Below are positions 9,160 through 19,400 of a stretch of DNA of 52,611 bases, piece by piece. The DNA lies in assembly GCF_001418495.1 (NCBI RefSeq), contig NZ_LIQY01000028.1, positions 1-52,611 on the forward strand, written 5' to 3'. Positions within the stretch are counted from its first letter, which is position 1; every line of letters begins with the position of its first letter. The position numbers were made by a program, and so were the translations under genes. The notes under the pieces are model-generated. The model did not search any database. It was not told the origin of the DNA and saw nothing but the letters and a program-made list of their open reading frames with translations. This DNA is from Streptomyces pathocidini. Lineage in GTDB: Bacteria > Actinomycetota > Actinomycetes > Streptomycetales > Streptomycetaceae.

Positions 9160-10254
9160 GTGCATGTCGTACTCGCTGGTGGGGGGACCGCCGGCCACAT
9201 CGAGCCCGCGCTCGCCCTCGCGGACGCCCTGCGTAGGCAGGACCCGACCGTGGGGATCACGGCCCTCGGGACCGAGCGCGGACTCGAGACCCGGCTGGTG
9301 CCCGAGCGGGGCTACGAACTGGGCCTGATTCCGGCCGTACCGCTGCCGCGCAAGCCCACCCCCGAGCTGATCACCGTCCCCGGGCGGCTGCGCGGCACCA
9401 TCAAGGCCGCGGAGCAGATCATCGAGCGCACCAAGGCCGACTGCGTCGTCGGCTTCGGCGGCTACGTCGCCCTGCCCGGCTATCTGGCCGCCAAGCGACT
9501 CGGCGTGCCGATCGTCGTGCACGAGGCCAACGCCCGCCCGGGACTCGCCAACAAGATCGGGTCCCGGTACGCGGCCGCCGTCGCCGTCTCCACCCCCGAC
9601 AGCAAGCTGCGCGGCGCCCGTTACGTCGGCATCCCGCTGCGCCGCACCATCGCCACCCTGGACCGGGCCGCGGTCCGCCCGGAGGCCCGCGCCGCCTTCG
9701 GCCTCGACCCCAACCTGCCGACCCTGCTGGTCTCCGGCGGCTCGCAGGGCGCTCGCCGCCTCAACGAGGTGGTCCAGGCCGTCGCCCCGGCCCTCCAGCG
9801 CTCCGGCGTCCAGATCCTGCACGCGGTCGGCCCGAAGAACGAACTGCCGCACGTGGACAACATGCCGGGGATGCCGCCGTACATCCCGGTACCGTACGTG
9901 GACCGGATGGACCTCGCGTACGCGGCGGCCGACATGATGCTCTGCCGCGCGGGCGCGATGACCGTCGCGGAACTGTCCGCGGTCGGCCTCCCGGCGGCAT
10001 ACGTCCCGCTGCCGATCGGCAACGGCGAACAGCGGCTCAACGCCCAGCCGGTGGTCAAGGCGGGCGGCGGCCTCCTGGTCGACGACGCCGAACTCACCAC
10101 CGGCTGGGTGCAGGCCAACGTGCTCCCGGTGCTCGCTGATCCGCACCGGCTGTACGAGATGTCCCGCGCCGCCGCGGAGTTCGGCCGCCGGGACGCCGAC
10201 GAGCTGCTCGTCGGCATGGTGTACGAGGCGATCGCCGCACGCCGCCAGGCGTAG
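9160..10254 (+). CDS. murG: MurG, lipid II synthase
   Basis: Peripheral membrane GT-B glycosyltransferase that transfers GlcNAc from UDP-GlcNAc to lipid I. Visible signatures are the N-terminal [15 protein letters not shown] loop, [22 protein letters not shown], and the C-domain SGGSQGA and [12 protein letters not shown] segments that bind the donor. Its 364 residues are normal. GTG 9160 lies six bases after the ftsW stop, so the two are probably coupled. Confidence 0.97.
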   Translation: MHVVLAGGGTAGHIEPALALADALRRQDPTVGITALGTERGLETRLVPERGYELGLIPAVPLPRKPTPELITVPGRLRGTIKAAEQIIERTKADCVVGFGGYVALPGYLAAKRLGVPIVVHEANARPGLANKIGSRYAAAVAVSTPDSKLRGARYVGIPLRRTIATLDRAAVRPEARAAFGLDPNLPTLLVSGGSQGARRLNEVVQAVAPALQRSGVQILHAVGPKNELPHVDNMPGMPPYIPVPYVDRMDLAYAAADMMLCRAGAMTVAELSAVGLPAAYVPLPIGNGEQRLNAQPVVKAGGGLLVDDAELTTGWVQANVLPVLADPHRLYEMSRAAAEFGRRDADELLVGMVYEAIAARRQA

Positions 10255-10297
10255 GGCTGTTGACGGGGGAGCCCGGGCTCCCGAGAGAGGCGTGAGC

Positions 10298-11098
10298 GTG
10301 GCCGGACTGACGACCGCCCGACGGGATGACACCCTGTCATCGTCGTCCGGCCCGCCCTCGTCCCCGGAGCCGGAGCGGGGGCGCCGGTGGCGACTTTCCG
10401 GCCTCTGCACGCTGATTGTCGTACTGGTGGCCCTCGTCCTGTTCACCGCCGGCGGGGTGTGGCTGCTCTACGGGTCCACGTGGCTGCGGACAGAGAGGGT
10501 CGCGGTGAGCGGGGTCCGGGTGCTCACCCACCGCGAAGTCACCACCGCCGCCCGGGTTCCGCTGGAATCCCCGCTCGTCTCCGTCGACACGGACGCGATC
10601 GCCGCCCGGCTGCGCGCGGAACTCCCGCGGATCGACTCCGTCGATGTCGTACGGAACTGGCCGGACGGAATCGGGTTGAAAGTCACGGAACGCGTTCCGG
10701 TGGTCTTTGCGGAAAAGGGCGGAAAGTTCATCGAAGTGGACGCCGGAGGGGTGCGATTCGCCACGGTGGACAAAGCGCCCGAAGGTGTTCCGAGGCTGGA
10801 ATGGGAAACGGGCGGTTCGCCGAGTCTGCGGCGATTCGGGGCGGCGAGACTCCAGCGCGAGGGCGTGCGGGTGGCGACCCAGCTCCCCGAAGCTGTTCGC
10901 CGGGACACCCGTGCCCTCAAAATCGGTTCATATGACTCCATCGTGCTGGAGCTGACGGGCGGTCGGACGGTTGTGTGGGGAAGTTCCGAACACGGCGCCG
11001 CCAAAGCGAAGACCCTGCTCTCCCTCATGAAAACCGCCCGGGGTGCCGACCACTTCGACGTCAGCGCCCCCACCGCCCCTTCCGTGTCGGGGAGTTGA
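10298..11098 (+). CDS. ftsQ: FtsQ/DivIB division protein
   Basis: Bitopic divisome protein with a cytoplasmic N-terminus, one membrane helix (about residues 33-55, ending GGVWLLYGSTWL), an extracytoplasmic POTRA domain (about residues 60-130, with RNWPDGIGLKVTERVPV) and the FtsQ beta domain. Two in-frame GTGs are possible. The purine-rich GAGAGAGG at 10283-10290 lies 7 bases before GTG 10298 but only 1 base before GTG 10292, so I chose 10298. Codon use in the middle (about 10660-10810) is a little AT-richer than in its neighbours. Confidence 0.93.
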   Translation: MAGLTTARRDDTLSSSSGPPSSPEPERGRRWRLSGLCTLIVVLVALVLFTAGGVWLLYGSTWLRTERVAVSGVRVLTHREVTTAARVPLESPLVSVDTDAIAARLRAELPRIDSVDVVRNWPDGIGLKVTERVPVVFAEKGGKFIEVDAGGVRFATVDKAPEGVPRLEWETGGSPSLRRFGAARLQREGVRVATQLPEAVRRDTRALKIGSYDSIVLELTGGRTVVWGSSEHGAAKAKTLLSLMKTARGADHFDVSAPTAPSVSGS

Positions 11099-11188
11099 CG
11101 TCCGGAGCGGCCGGCCAGCACCCTGGTTGGCTACGACTCGGCGCGATCACATAGGGTGAAAAGAAAAACGGGAGGTTCGGCGTGTTCG

Positions 11189-11218
11189 TTGAACGCGCAG
11201 TGCTTGTCGACTTAGTGT
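11189..11218 (+). promoter_or_regulatory. Candidate ftsZ promoter
   Basis: TTGAAC at 11189-11194 and TAGTGT at 11213-11218 are separated by 18 bases, a fair match to the major vegetative sigma-factor pattern of Streptomyces. It lies in the 270 bp ftsQ-ftsZ gap, about 150 bp before the ftsZ start. Several promoters, one developmentally controlled, are known in this gap in other Streptomyces. Which of them this matches cannot be told by eye. Confidence 0.45.
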
Positions 11219-11251
11219 CACGTTCGAAGAGTCCACAGGACAGGCACTGGT

Positions 11252-11276
11252 AACCCTAAACTTCACCATTAGGGTT
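11252..11276 (+). repeat. Perfect inverted repeat in the ftsZ leader
   Basis: AACCCTAA at 11252-11259 and TTAGGGTT at 11269-11276 form perfect 8-base arms around a 9-base loop, about 95 bases before the ftsZ start. This could be an RNA hairpin in the 5' leader or an operator for a dimeric regulator. No T-tract follows, so it does not look like a terminator. Confidence 0.6.
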
Positions 11277-11368
11277 CGGGTCGGCATTCGGAACCGTCCC
11301 ACTTCGGCATCCGTCCGCGCACCACGACCGGGTCGCGGACACGTAACTCGAGGCGAGAGGCCTTCGAC

Positions 11369-12613
11369 GTGGCAGCACCGCAGAACTACCTCGCAGTCAT
11401 CAAGGTCGTCGGCATCGGCGGCGGTGGCGTCAACGCCATCAACCGGATGATCGAGGTCGGTCTCAAGGGCGTCGAGTTCATCGCGATCAACACCGACGCG
11501 CAGGCCCTGCTGATGAGCGACGCCGACGTCAAGCTCGACGTCGGCCGCGAGCTCACCCGCGGCCTCGGCGCCGGCGCCAACCCCGATGTCGGCCGCAAGG
11601 CCGCGGAGGACCACCGCGAGGAGATCGAAGAGGTCCTCAAGGGGGCCGACATGGTCTTCGTGACCGCGGGCGAGGGCGGCGGAACCGGCACCGGTGGCGC
11701 ACCGGTCGTGGCCAACATCGCGCGTTCGCTCGGCGCCCTGACGATCGGCGTCGTCACCCGCCCGTTCACCTTCGAGGGGCGCCGCCGCGCGAACCAGGCG
11801 GAGGACGGGATCGCGCAGCTGCGCGACGAGGTCGACACCCTCATCGTGATCCCCAACGACCGCCTTCTGTCCATCTCCGACCGCCAGGTGAGCGTTCTCG
11901 ACGCCTTCAAGTCGGCGGACCAGGTGCTGCTGTCCGGTGTGCAGGGCATCACCGACCTCATCACCACCCCTGGCCTCATCAACCTCGACTTCGCCGACGT
12001 CAAGTCCGTGATGTCCGAGGCCGGTTCCGCCCTCATGGGCATCGGCTCGGCACGCGGCGACGACCGCGCGGTGGCCGCCGCCGAGATGGCGATCTCCTCG
12101 CCGCTGCTGGAGGCCTCGATCGACGGCGCCCGCGGGGTGCTGCTCTCCATCTCCGGCGGCTCGGACCTCGGTCTGTTCGAGATCAACGAGGCGGCCCAGC
12201 TCGTCAGCGAGGCCGCCCACCCCGAGGCGAACATCATCTTCGGTGCGGTCATCGACGACGCGCTCGGCGACGAGGTGCGCGTCACGGTCATCGCGGCGGG
12301 CTTCGACGGCGGGCAGCCGCCCTCCAAGAACCGCGACAAGGTGCTCGGTTCGGCCCCCCGCGACGATGCGTACTCCAACGGCGGCCGCCCGGCGGGCTCG
12401 GCCACCGACACCGGCAGCCGCCCGTCCTTCGGCGGACTCGGCACGGTCGCCCCGCGCGAGGTCCCGGCGGAGCATGAGCCGGAGCGTACGGAACCGGCTG
12501 CTCCGGTCAGCGAGGTGCCCAGTGCCCCGCCGGCCCCGGCGCAGGTTCCGCCGGCCCGCCCGTACCAGGACAGCCAGGCCGAGGAACTCGACGTCCCGGA
12601 CTTTCTGAAGTAA
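11369..12613 (+). CDS. ftsZ: FtsZ, tubulin-like division GTPase
   Basis: Cytoplasmic GTPase that polymerises into the Z-ring or Z-ladder. The GTP-binding signature GGGTGTG is visible (near 11680-11700), as are VGGGGVN-type N-terminal loops and the NTDAQAL segment. After a variable Pro/Ala-rich linker the protein ends in LDVPDFLK, the conserved peptide that binds partners such as SepF. Its 414 residues are normal. GTG 11369 is preceded by GCGAGAGG with 8-base spacing. It has its own leader and probably several promoters, unlike the tightly packed mur genes. Confidence 0.98.
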   Translation: MAAPQNYLAVIKVVGIGGGGVNAINRMIEVGLKGVEFIAINTDAQALLMSDADVKLDVGRELTRGLGAGANPDVGRKAAEDHREEIEEVLKGADMVFVTAGEGGGTGTGGAPVVANIARSLGALTIGVVTRPFTFEGRRRANQAEDGIAQLRDEVDTLIVIPNDRLLSISDRQVSVLDAFKSADQVLLSGVQGITDLITTPGLINLDFADVKSVMSEAGSALMGIGSARGDDRAVAAAEMAISSPLLEASIDGARGVLLSISGGSDLGLFEINEAAQLVSEAAHPEANIIFGAVIDDALGDEVRVTVIAAGFDGGQPPSKNRDKVLGSAPRDDAYSNGGRPAGSATDTGSRPSFGGLGTVAPREVPAEHEPERTEPAAPVSEVPSAPPAPAQVPPARPYQDSQAEELDVPDFLK

Positions 12614-12622
12614 CCGTCCGAC

Positions 12623-13351
12623 GTGATAGGGCACCAGCACCAGGAGAGCGGCGCGCACTTCGCCTTCACTGACCGGTGGGGCGGGGTGAGCGCCGCTCCG
12701 TATGAGCAGCTCAATCTCGGCGGCGCCGTGGGAGACGACCCGGCCGCCGTCCGTACCAACCGCGAACTCGCCGCGAAGTCCCTGGGGATCGACCCGGCGC
12801 GGGTCGTGTGGATGAACCAGGTGCACGGCCGGGACGTCGCGGTGGTCGACGGGCCGTGGGGCGCCGAGCCCGTACCGGCCGTCGACGCGGTGGTGACCGC
12901 GCGCCGCGGACTCGCGCTCGCCGTGCTCACCGCCGACTGCACCCCCGTACTGCTGGCCGACCCGGTCGCGGGGGTGGCCGCCGCGGCGCACGCCGGGCGG
13001 CCCGGGCTCGTGGCCGGGGTCGTGGAGGCGGCCGTCGAGGCGATGGTCTCGCTCGGCGCCGAGCCCGCCCGGATCGTGGCCCGCACCGGGCCCGCGGTCT
13101 GCGGCGGCTGCTACGAAGTCCCGGAGGAGATGCGGGCGGACGTGGCCGGGGCCGTGCCCGAGGCGTGGGCGACCACGCGCCGGGGCACTCCCGCCGTTGA
13201 CGTAACCGCCGGAGTTCTTGCGCAACTTGCCCGACTTGGTGTGGAGATGTGCGAGAAATCTGACATCTGCACGCTGGAATCGCCCGATTGCTTTTCGTAC
13301 CGCCGCGACCGCACGACCGGCCGGCTCGCCGGTTATGTCTGGTTGGACTGA
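12623..13351 (+). CDS. pgeF: YlmD/PgeF-type multicopper oxidase-fold protein
   Basis: Member of the YfiH/YlmD/LACC1 family (DUF152), described variously as polyphenol oxidase, purine nucleoside-processing enzyme and peptidoglycan editing factor. The metal-site elements are visible: MNQVHGRDV (His), LTADCTPVLL (Cys) and AAHAGRPGLVAG (His), plus RTGPAVCGGCYEV near the end. Its 242 residues are typical. It begins 9 bases after ftsZ and precedes ylmE, the usual actinobacterial order, which fits a role linked to cell-wall growth. Confidence 0.9.
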   Translation: MIGHQHQESGAHFAFTDRWGGVSAAPYEQLNLGGAVGDDPAAVRTNRELAAKSLGIDPARVVWMNQVHGRDVAVVDGPWGAEPVPAVDAVVTARRGLALAVLTADCTPVLLADPVAGVAAAAHAGRPGLVAGVVEAAVEAMVSLGAEPARIVARTGPAVCGGCYEVPEEMRADVAGAVPEAWATTRRGTPAVDVTAGVLAQLARLGVEMCEKSDICTLESPDCFSYRRDRTTGRLAGYVWLD

Positions 13352-13394
13352 GGGCCGGTTGGACTGGGGGTCGGTTGGAGTGACGGGGAAGGGC

Positions 13395-14114
13395 ATGACG
13401 GAACGCAGGGCTCAACTGGCCGGGAACCTGGCGCGGGTGGAGGAACGTATCGCCGCCGCCTGCGCCGCCGCGGGGCGGAAGCGCGGGGAGGTGACCTTGA
13501 TCGTGGTCACCAAGACCTACCCGGCGAGCGATGTCCGGCTGCTCGCCGAGCTCGGCGTGCGGGACGTCGCGGAGAACAAGGACCAGGAGGCGGCGGCCAA
13601 GGCGGCCGAGTGCGCGGGCCTGGACCTCGGCTGGCATTTTGTCGGACAGCTACAGACAAACAAGGTCCGTTCTGTGGTCGGTTATGCCGATATGGTCCAA
13701 TCTGTGGACCGGGTGAAGCTGGTCGGCGCACTGTCGAAGGCGGCGGTACGGGCCGGACGCGAGGTCGGCTGCCTCGTGCAGGTCGCCCTGGACGCGGGGT
13801 CGGGGGAGACCGGCAGTCGCGGCGGTGTCGCGCCCGACGGCGTAAGGGAGTTGGCGTCCGCCGTGGCGGGGGCCGAGGGGTTGCGGCTGGCCGGGGTGAT
13901 GGCCGTGGCGCCGCTCGCCGGACCGTATGCCGGACGGCAACGGGCTGCGTTCGAGCGGCTGATGGAAATCTCATCCGGCCTGCGCGCGGAGCATCCTGCT
14001 GCTTACATGGTCTCGGCAGGGATGAGCTCGGACCTCGAGGACGCCGTGGCGGCGGGGGCGACACATGTACGCGTCGGCACTGCGGTACTCGGAGTCAGAC
14101 CCCGGCTCCGGTAA
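13395..14114 (+). CDS. ylmE: YggS/YlmE family PLP-binding protein
   Basis: Single-domain PLP-binding protein (alanine-racemase N-terminal fold, PLPBP/YggS family) involved in PLP and amino-acid homeostasis and located in the dcw cluster of Gram-positives. The lysine that binds PLP is in LIVVTKTYP. WHFVGQLQTNK and the final HVRVGTAVLGVRP are family signatures. The frame stays open well upstream, but ATG 13395 has GGGGAAGGG just before it and gives 239 residues, the normal family length. GTG 13380 is an alternative. Confidence 0.93.
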   Translation: MTERRAQLAGNLARVEERIAAACAAAGRKRGEVTLIVVTKTYPASDVRLLAELGVRDVAENKDQEAAAKAAECAGLDLGWHFVGQLQTNKVRSVVGYADMVQSVDRVKLVGALSKAAVRAGREVGCLVQVALDAGSGETGSRGGVAPDGVRELASAVAGAEGLRLAGVMAVAPLAGPYAGRQRAAFERLMEISSGLRAEHPAAYMVSAGMSSDLEDAVAAGATHVRVGTAVLGVRPRLR

Positions 14115-14138
14115 CGTCGCGAAGCAAGTCGGATCACA

Positions 14139-14161
14139 GCGGAAAATATGGTCATTTCCGC
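14139..14161 (+). repeat. Inverted repeat upstream of sepF
   Basis: GCGGAAA (14139-14145) and TTTCCGC (14155-14161) are perfect 7-base arms with a 9-base centre, in an AT-rich patch 78 bases before the sepF start. The spacing resembles a dimeric repressor site or a small hairpin. It is a possible control point for sepF-ylmG-divIVA. Confidence 0.45.
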
Positions 14162-14238
14162 CAAAAGGCGGGCAGGCCGAGTGGATCCAGGGCGACCGGT
14201 GACGGGGCCGATCCACCACAGAGCGGAGGACGCAGAGA

Positions 14239-14856
14239 ATGGCCGGCGCGATGCGCAAGATGGCGGTCTACCTCGGCCTCGTGGAGGACGATGGGTACGA
14301 CGGGCGGGGGTTCGACCCTGACGACGAGTTCGAGCCGGAGCCGACGCCGGAGCCCGAGCGGGCTCGTCGGCAGCACGACCTCCTGCAGTCCGATCGGACA
14401 CAACGGGACGAACCGGTGCGAGTGGCCTCACCGCCCGCGCAGCGGGAGCCAGTTGCTCTCGCCGCGGAAAGTGGACGACCCGCTCGTATCGCACCCGTGG
14501 CGTCCATCACACCTGAACGTCAGAATCTGGAGAAGAACACACCGGTGATCATGCCCAAGGTCGTGTCCGAGCGTGAGCCCTACCGCATCACGACTCTGCA
14601 CCCCCGGACCTACAACGAGGCCCGTACCATCGGGGAACACTTCCGTGAAGGCACTCCGGTGATCATGAATCTGACGGAGATGGACGACACCGATGCGAAG
14701 CGACTCGTCGACTTCGCGGCGGGTCTCGTGTTCGGTCTCCACGGCAGCATTGAACGAGTGACGCAGAAGGTGTTCCTCCTGTCGCCTGCTAACGTCGATG
14801 TCACGGCGGAGGACAAGGCCCGCATCGCAGAGGGCGGGTTCTTCAACCAAAGCTGA
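14239..14856 (+). CDS. sepF: SepF, Z-ring membrane anchor
   Basis: Cytoplasmic protein that bundles FtsZ and tethers it to the membrane. The N-terminal amphipathic helix ([10 protein letters not shown]) is followed by an acidic linker ([13 protein letters not shown]) and the DUF552 core from about residue 105 ([18 protein letters not shown] ... [13 protein letters not shown]). Its 205 residues are typical of actinomycete SepF. The ribosome site GGAGGA at 14225-14230 is 8 bases from ATG 14239. An upstream gap of 124 bp may hold a promoter. Confidence 0.94.
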   Translation: MAGAMRKMAVYLGLVEDDGYDGRGFDPDDEFEPEPTPEPERARRQHDLLQSDRTQRDEPVRVASPPAQREPVALAAESGRPARIAPVASITPERQNLEKNTPVIMPKVVSEREPYRITTLHPRTYNEARTIGEHFREGTPVIMNLTEMDDTDAKRLVDFAAGLVFGLHGSIERVTQKVFLLSPANVDVTAEDKARIAEGGFFNQS

Positions 14857-14919
14857 GACGCAACACCGGTCACCGAGGCCACAGGGCCGAGGCTCGAGTA
14901 AGGGGAGAGGCACCGCGGG

Positions 14920-15204
14920 ATGGACATCGCACTGCAGGTGATCTACATCGCGCTGTACTGCTTCCTGATCGTGCTGATCTTCCGGTTGATCATGGACTAC
15001 GTCTTCCAGTTCGCCAGGTCGTGGCAACCGGGCAAGGCCATGGTGGTCCTCCTGGAGGCCACCTACACCGTGACCGATCCGCCACTCAAGCTTCTGCGGC
15101 GTTTCATCCCGCCGCTGCGTCTCGGGGGCGTGGCGCTCGACCTGTCCTTCTTCGTACTGATGATCATCGTCTACATCCTGATCTCCGTCGTGAGGCAGCT
15201 GTGA
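14920..15204 (+). CDS. ylmG: YggT/YlmG family membrane protein
   Basis: Small integral membrane protein of the YggT family, 94 residues with two hydrophobic segments (about 3-23 and 73-92) joined by a loop containing DPPLKLLRRFIPP, the family signature. It is linked to division and nucleoid organisation in other bacteria and lies between sepF and divIVA, as usual. GGGGAGAGG precedes the ATG. Confidence 0.92.
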   Translation: MDIALQVIYIALYCFLIVLIFRLIMDYVFQFARSWQPGKAMVVLLEATYTVTDPPLKLLRRFIPPLRLGGVALDLSFFVLMIIVYILISVVRQL

Positions 15205-15250
15205 ACGATACGGTCTTGCCGATTGCCGACGACTACGTTGAGGTGAAGAG

Positions 15251-16315
15251 ATGCCGTTGACCCCCGAGGACGTGCGGAACAAGCAGTTCACGACCGTCCG
15301 CCTCCGAGAAGGCTATGACGAGGACGAGGTCGATGCCTTCCTCGACGAGGTCGAAGCCGAACTGACCCGGCTGCTGCGGGAGAACGAGGACCTGCGGGCC
15401 AAGCTGGCCGCCGCGACCCGTGCCGCCGCGCAGAACCAGCAGCAGGGCATGCGCAAGCCGCCGGAGCCGCAGGACCGACCCGGCGCACCCGTGCCCGCCG
15501 CCATATCCGGACCGCAGCCGGTGCCGCCCCAGCAGCAGATGGGCCCGCCCCAACTGCCCGGTGGCGCACCCCAGCTGCCTGCAGGACCCGGGGGCCACGG
15601 CCCGCACGGCCCCGGGCCGATGGGACAGGGTGGCCCCATGGGCGGCCCGATGGGCGGGCCCGGTGGCCCCGGCCAGCACCTGCCGCAGCAGCAGGGCGGC
15701 CCCGGCGGTGACAGCGCCGCCCGCGTGCTGTCGCTCGCGCAGCAGACCGCGGACCAGGCGATCGCGGAGGCCCGTTCCGAGGCCAACAAGATCGTCGGTG
15801 AGGCGCGCAGCCGCGCCGAGGGTCTGGAGCGGGACGCCCGCGCCAAGGCCGACGCCCTGGAGCGGGACGCGCAGGAGAAGCACCGGGTGGCGATGGGCTC
15901 GTTGGAGTCCGCGCGCGCCACGCTGGAGCGCAAGGTCGAGGACCTGCGCGGCTTCGAGCGCGAGTACCGCACGCGCCTGAAGTCGTACCTGGAGAGCCAG
16001 CTGCGTCAGCTGGAGAACCAGGCGGACGACTCGCTGGCCCCGCCGCGCACCCCGGCCGCGGCCTCGCTGCCGCCGTCGCCTTCGATGGCGGGTGCGGGTG
16101 CGCCTTCGATGAGCCACACCATGGCGGGCAACCAGTCCATGGGCCACGGCGGCCACGGTCCCAACGGCGGTGGCCCGTCGTACGGCGGTGGGCAGCAGCA
16201 GATGTCCCCGGCGATGACCCAGCCGATGGCACCGGTGCGGCCGCAGGGCCCGTCCCCGATGCAGCAGGCGCCCTCGCCGATGCGCGGGTTCCTCATCGAC
16301 GAGGACGACAACTGA
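15251..16315 (+). CDS. divIVA: DivIVA/Wag31 polarity protein
   Basis: Coiled-coil protein that marks hyphal tips and directs polar wall growth in actinomycetes. The conserved N-terminal lipid-binding domain (PLTPEDVRNKQFTTVRLREGY) and first coiled coil are followed by a long Pro/Gly/Gln/Met-rich linker (about residues 58-155), a second coiled coil (about 155-260), another flexible region and the end MRGFLIDEDDN. At 354 residues it matches the long Streptomyces type. GAGGTGA precedes ATG 15251. It is last in the cluster and followed by a strong terminator. Confidence 0.96.
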   Translation: MPLTPEDVRNKQFTTVRLREGYDEDEVDAFLDEVEAELTRLLRENEDLRAKLAAATRAAAQNQQQGMRKPPEPQDRPGAPVPAAISGPQPVPPQQQMGPPQLPGGAPQLPAGPGGHGPHGPGPMGQGGPMGGPMGGPGGPGQHLPQQQGGPGGDSAARVLSLAQQTADQAIAEARSEANKIVGEARSRAEGLERDARAKADALERDAQEKHRVAMGSLESARATLERKVEDLRGFEREYRTRLKSYLESQLRQLENQADDSLAPPRTPAAASLPPSPSMAGAGAPSMSHTMAGNQSMGHGGHGPNGGGPSYGGGQQQMSPAMTQPMAPVRPQGPSPMQQAPSPMRGFLIDEDDN

Positions 16316-16353
16316 AGGCCTAGCGCTGGGCGCTGAGCCGTCGGCAATCACCC

Positions 16354-16394
16354 AAGGGCCGGGCCCGGGACTTCGAGTCCCGGGCCCGGCCCTT
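16354..16394. terminator. Bidirectional terminator between divIVA and ileS
   Basis: Two perfect 19-base arms (16354-16372 and 16376-16394) flank a TCG loop. The stem starts AAGGGCC and ends GGCCCTT, almost entirely G/C. It lies between two convergent genes, 38 bases after the divIVA stop and 25 bases after the end of ileS. Confidence 0.9.
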
Positions 16395-16419
16395 TCGGTG
16401 TCGGTCCCTTTGGTGCCGG

Positions 16420-19400
16420 TCAGTTCTTCCGGAGGCGGAAGGTGAGGGAGAGGCCCTCGTCGGTGAACGGGTCGCCGTAGGACGGGTCGGCCTCGCCCGG
16501 GGCGAAGTCCGTTGCCAGGACCTCGTCGGCGATCAGGGGGGCGTGGTCGGTGAGGGCCGTACGCATCTCCTCGTCAGCCGCCTCCCAGCGCAGGGCGATC
16601 CGGTCGGCCACGTCCAGGCCGCTGTTCTTGCGAGCCTCCTGGATCAGCCGGATCGCGTCGCGGGCCAGGCCCGCGCGGCGCAGCTCCGGGGTGATCTCCA
16701 GGTCCAGGGCGACGGTCGCACCCGAGTCGGAGGCCACCGACCAGCCCTCGCGCGGGGTCTCGGTGATGATGACCTCCTCCGGGGAGAGCGCGACGGTCTC
16801 GCCGTCGACCTCCACCGAGGCGGTGCCCTCGCGCAGGGCCAGCGACAGGGCCGCCGCGTCCGCCCCGGCGATCGCCTTCGCGACCGCCTGGACGCCCTTG
16901 CCGAACCGCCTGCCGAGCGCACGGAAGTTGGCCTTGGCGGTGGTGTCCACCAGCGAGCCGCCGACCTCCGAAAGCGCGGCCAGCTCGCTGACGTTCAGCT
17001 CCTCGGCGATCTGGCCGCGCAGCTCCTCGCCCAGCGACTCGAACCCGGCCGCCGCCACCAGCGCGCGGGAAAGCGGCTGGCGGGTCTTCACACCCGACTC
17101 GGCGCGCGTCGCACGCCCCAGCTCCACCAGCCGCCGCACCAGCATCATCTGGCGCGAGAGTTCGGGGTCGATGAGCTCGCTGTCCGCGACCGGCCAGGAC
17201 GACAGGTGGACCGAATCGGGCGCGTCCGGGTCCACCGGGACGACCAGGTCCTGCCAGACCCGCTCGGTGATGAACGGCACGAGCGGCGCCATGAGTCGGG
17301 TCACCGTCTCGATCGACTCGTGCAGCGTGCGCAGCGCGGCCTTGTCGCCCTGCCAGAACCGGCGGCGCGAGCGGCGCACGTACCAGTTGGACAGGTCGTC
17401 CACGAATGCCGACAGCAGCTTGCCCGCGCGCTGGGTGTCGTACGACTCCAGGGCCGCGGTCACCTGCTCGGTGAGCGCGCCCAGTTCGCTCAGCAGCCAG
17501 CGGTCCAGCAGCGGACGGTCGGCCGGGGCGGGGTCGGCGGCGCTCGGTGCCCAGCCGGCGGTCCGGGCGTACAGCGCCTGGAAGGCGACGGTGTTCCAGT
17601 AGGTGAGGAGCGTCTTGCGGACGACCTCCTGGATCGTGCCGTGGCCCACCCGGCGGGCCGCCCACGGCGAGCCGCCCGCCGCCATGAACCAGCGGACCGC
17701 GTCGGCGCCGTGCTGGTCCATGAGCGGGATCGGCTGGAGGATGTTGCCCAGGTGCTTGGACATCTTCCGGCCGTCCTCGGCGAGGATGTGGCCGAGGCAG
17801 ACCACGTTCTCGTAAGCGGACTTGTCGAAGACGAGCGTGCCGACGGCCATCAGCGTGTAGAACCAGCCGCGGGTCTGGTCGATGGCTTCGGAGATGAACT
17901 GCGCCGGGTAGCGCTTCTCGAAGAGGTCCTTGTTGCGGTACGGGTAGCCCCACTGCGCGAAGGGCATCGAGCCCGAGTCGTACCAGGCGTCGATGACTTC
18001 GGGCACCCGGGTCGCGGTCAGCGCGCAGCCCTCGGCGGTGCAGCCGAAGGTGACCTCGTCGATGAACGGGCGGTGCGGGTCAAGGCCGGTCTGGTCGGTG
18101 CCGGTGAGCTCGGAGAGCTCGGACAGCGAGCCGACGCAGGTGAGGTGGCCTTCCTCGCAGCGCCAGATCGGCAGCGGGGTGCCCCAGTAGCGGTTGCGGG
18201 ACAGCGCCCAGTCGATGTTGTTGTTGAGCCAGTCGCCGAACCGGCCGTGCTTGACCGCCTCCGGGTACCAGTTGGTGCGCTCGTTCTCCCGCAGCAGGGC
18301 GTCCTTGACCGCGGTGGTGCGGATGTACCAGGACGGCTGGGCGTAGTAGAGCAGCGCGGTGTGGCAGCGCCAGCAGTGCGGGTAGCTGTGCTCGTACGGC
18401 AGGTGCTTGAAGAGGAGGCCGCGCTGGAGGAGGTCCTTGACCAGGGCCTCGTCGGCCTTCTTGAAGAACTGGCCGCCGACGAGCGGGACTTCCTCCTCGA
18501 AGGTGCCGTCGGGGCGGACCGGGTTCACGACCGGCAGGCCGTAGGCGCGGCAGACCTTGAGGTCGTCCTCGCCGAAGGCGGGGGACTGGTGGACCAGACC
18601 CGTACCGTCGTCGGTCGTCACGTACTCGGCGTTGACCACGAAGTGGGCGCCTTCGATCTCGATGAGGGCGAAGGGGCGCTCGTAGGTCCAGCGCTCCATC
18701 TCGGCGCCGGTGAAGCTCTGCCCGGTCACCTCCCAGCCGTCGCCGAGCGCCTTCTCCAGCAGCGGCTCGGCGACGACGAGCTTCTCCTCGCCGTCGGTCG
18801 CGACCACGTAGGTCACGTCCGGGTGGGCGGCGACCGCGGTGTTGGAGACCAGGGTCCACGGGGTCGTCGTCCACACCAGCAGCGCGGCCTCGCCCGCGAG
18901 CGGGCCGGAGGTGAGCGGGAAGCGGACGTAGACGGAGGGGTCGACCACCGTCTCGTAGCCCTGGGCCAGTTCGTGGTCCGACAGGCCGGTGCCGCAGCGG
19001 GGGCACCAGGGGGCGACGCGGTGGTCCTGGACGAGGAGGCCCTTGCCGAAGATCTCCTTCAGCGACCACCAGACCGACTCGATGTACTCGGGGTTCATCG
19101 TGCGGTAGGCGTCGTCCAGGTCGACCCAGTAGCCCATGCGCGTGGTCAGCTCGGCGAAGGCGTCGGTGTGGCGGGTCACCGACTCGCGGCACTTGGCGTT
19201 GAAGGCGGCGATGCCGTACGCCTCGATGTCCTTCTTGCCGTTGAAGCCGAGCTCCTTCTCCACCGCCAGCTCCACCGGCAGGCCGTGGCAGTCCCAGCCG
19301 GCCTTGCGGCCCACGTGGTAGCCCCGCATGGTCCGGAAGCGCGGGAAGACGTCCTTGAAGACGCGGGCCTCGATGTGGTGGGCGCCGGGCATGCCGTTGG

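Noticed and set aside
13218..13394. Upstream extension of the ylmE frame into ylmD
   Set aside because: It overlaps the firmly identified ylmD end; ATG 13395 gives the normal family length.
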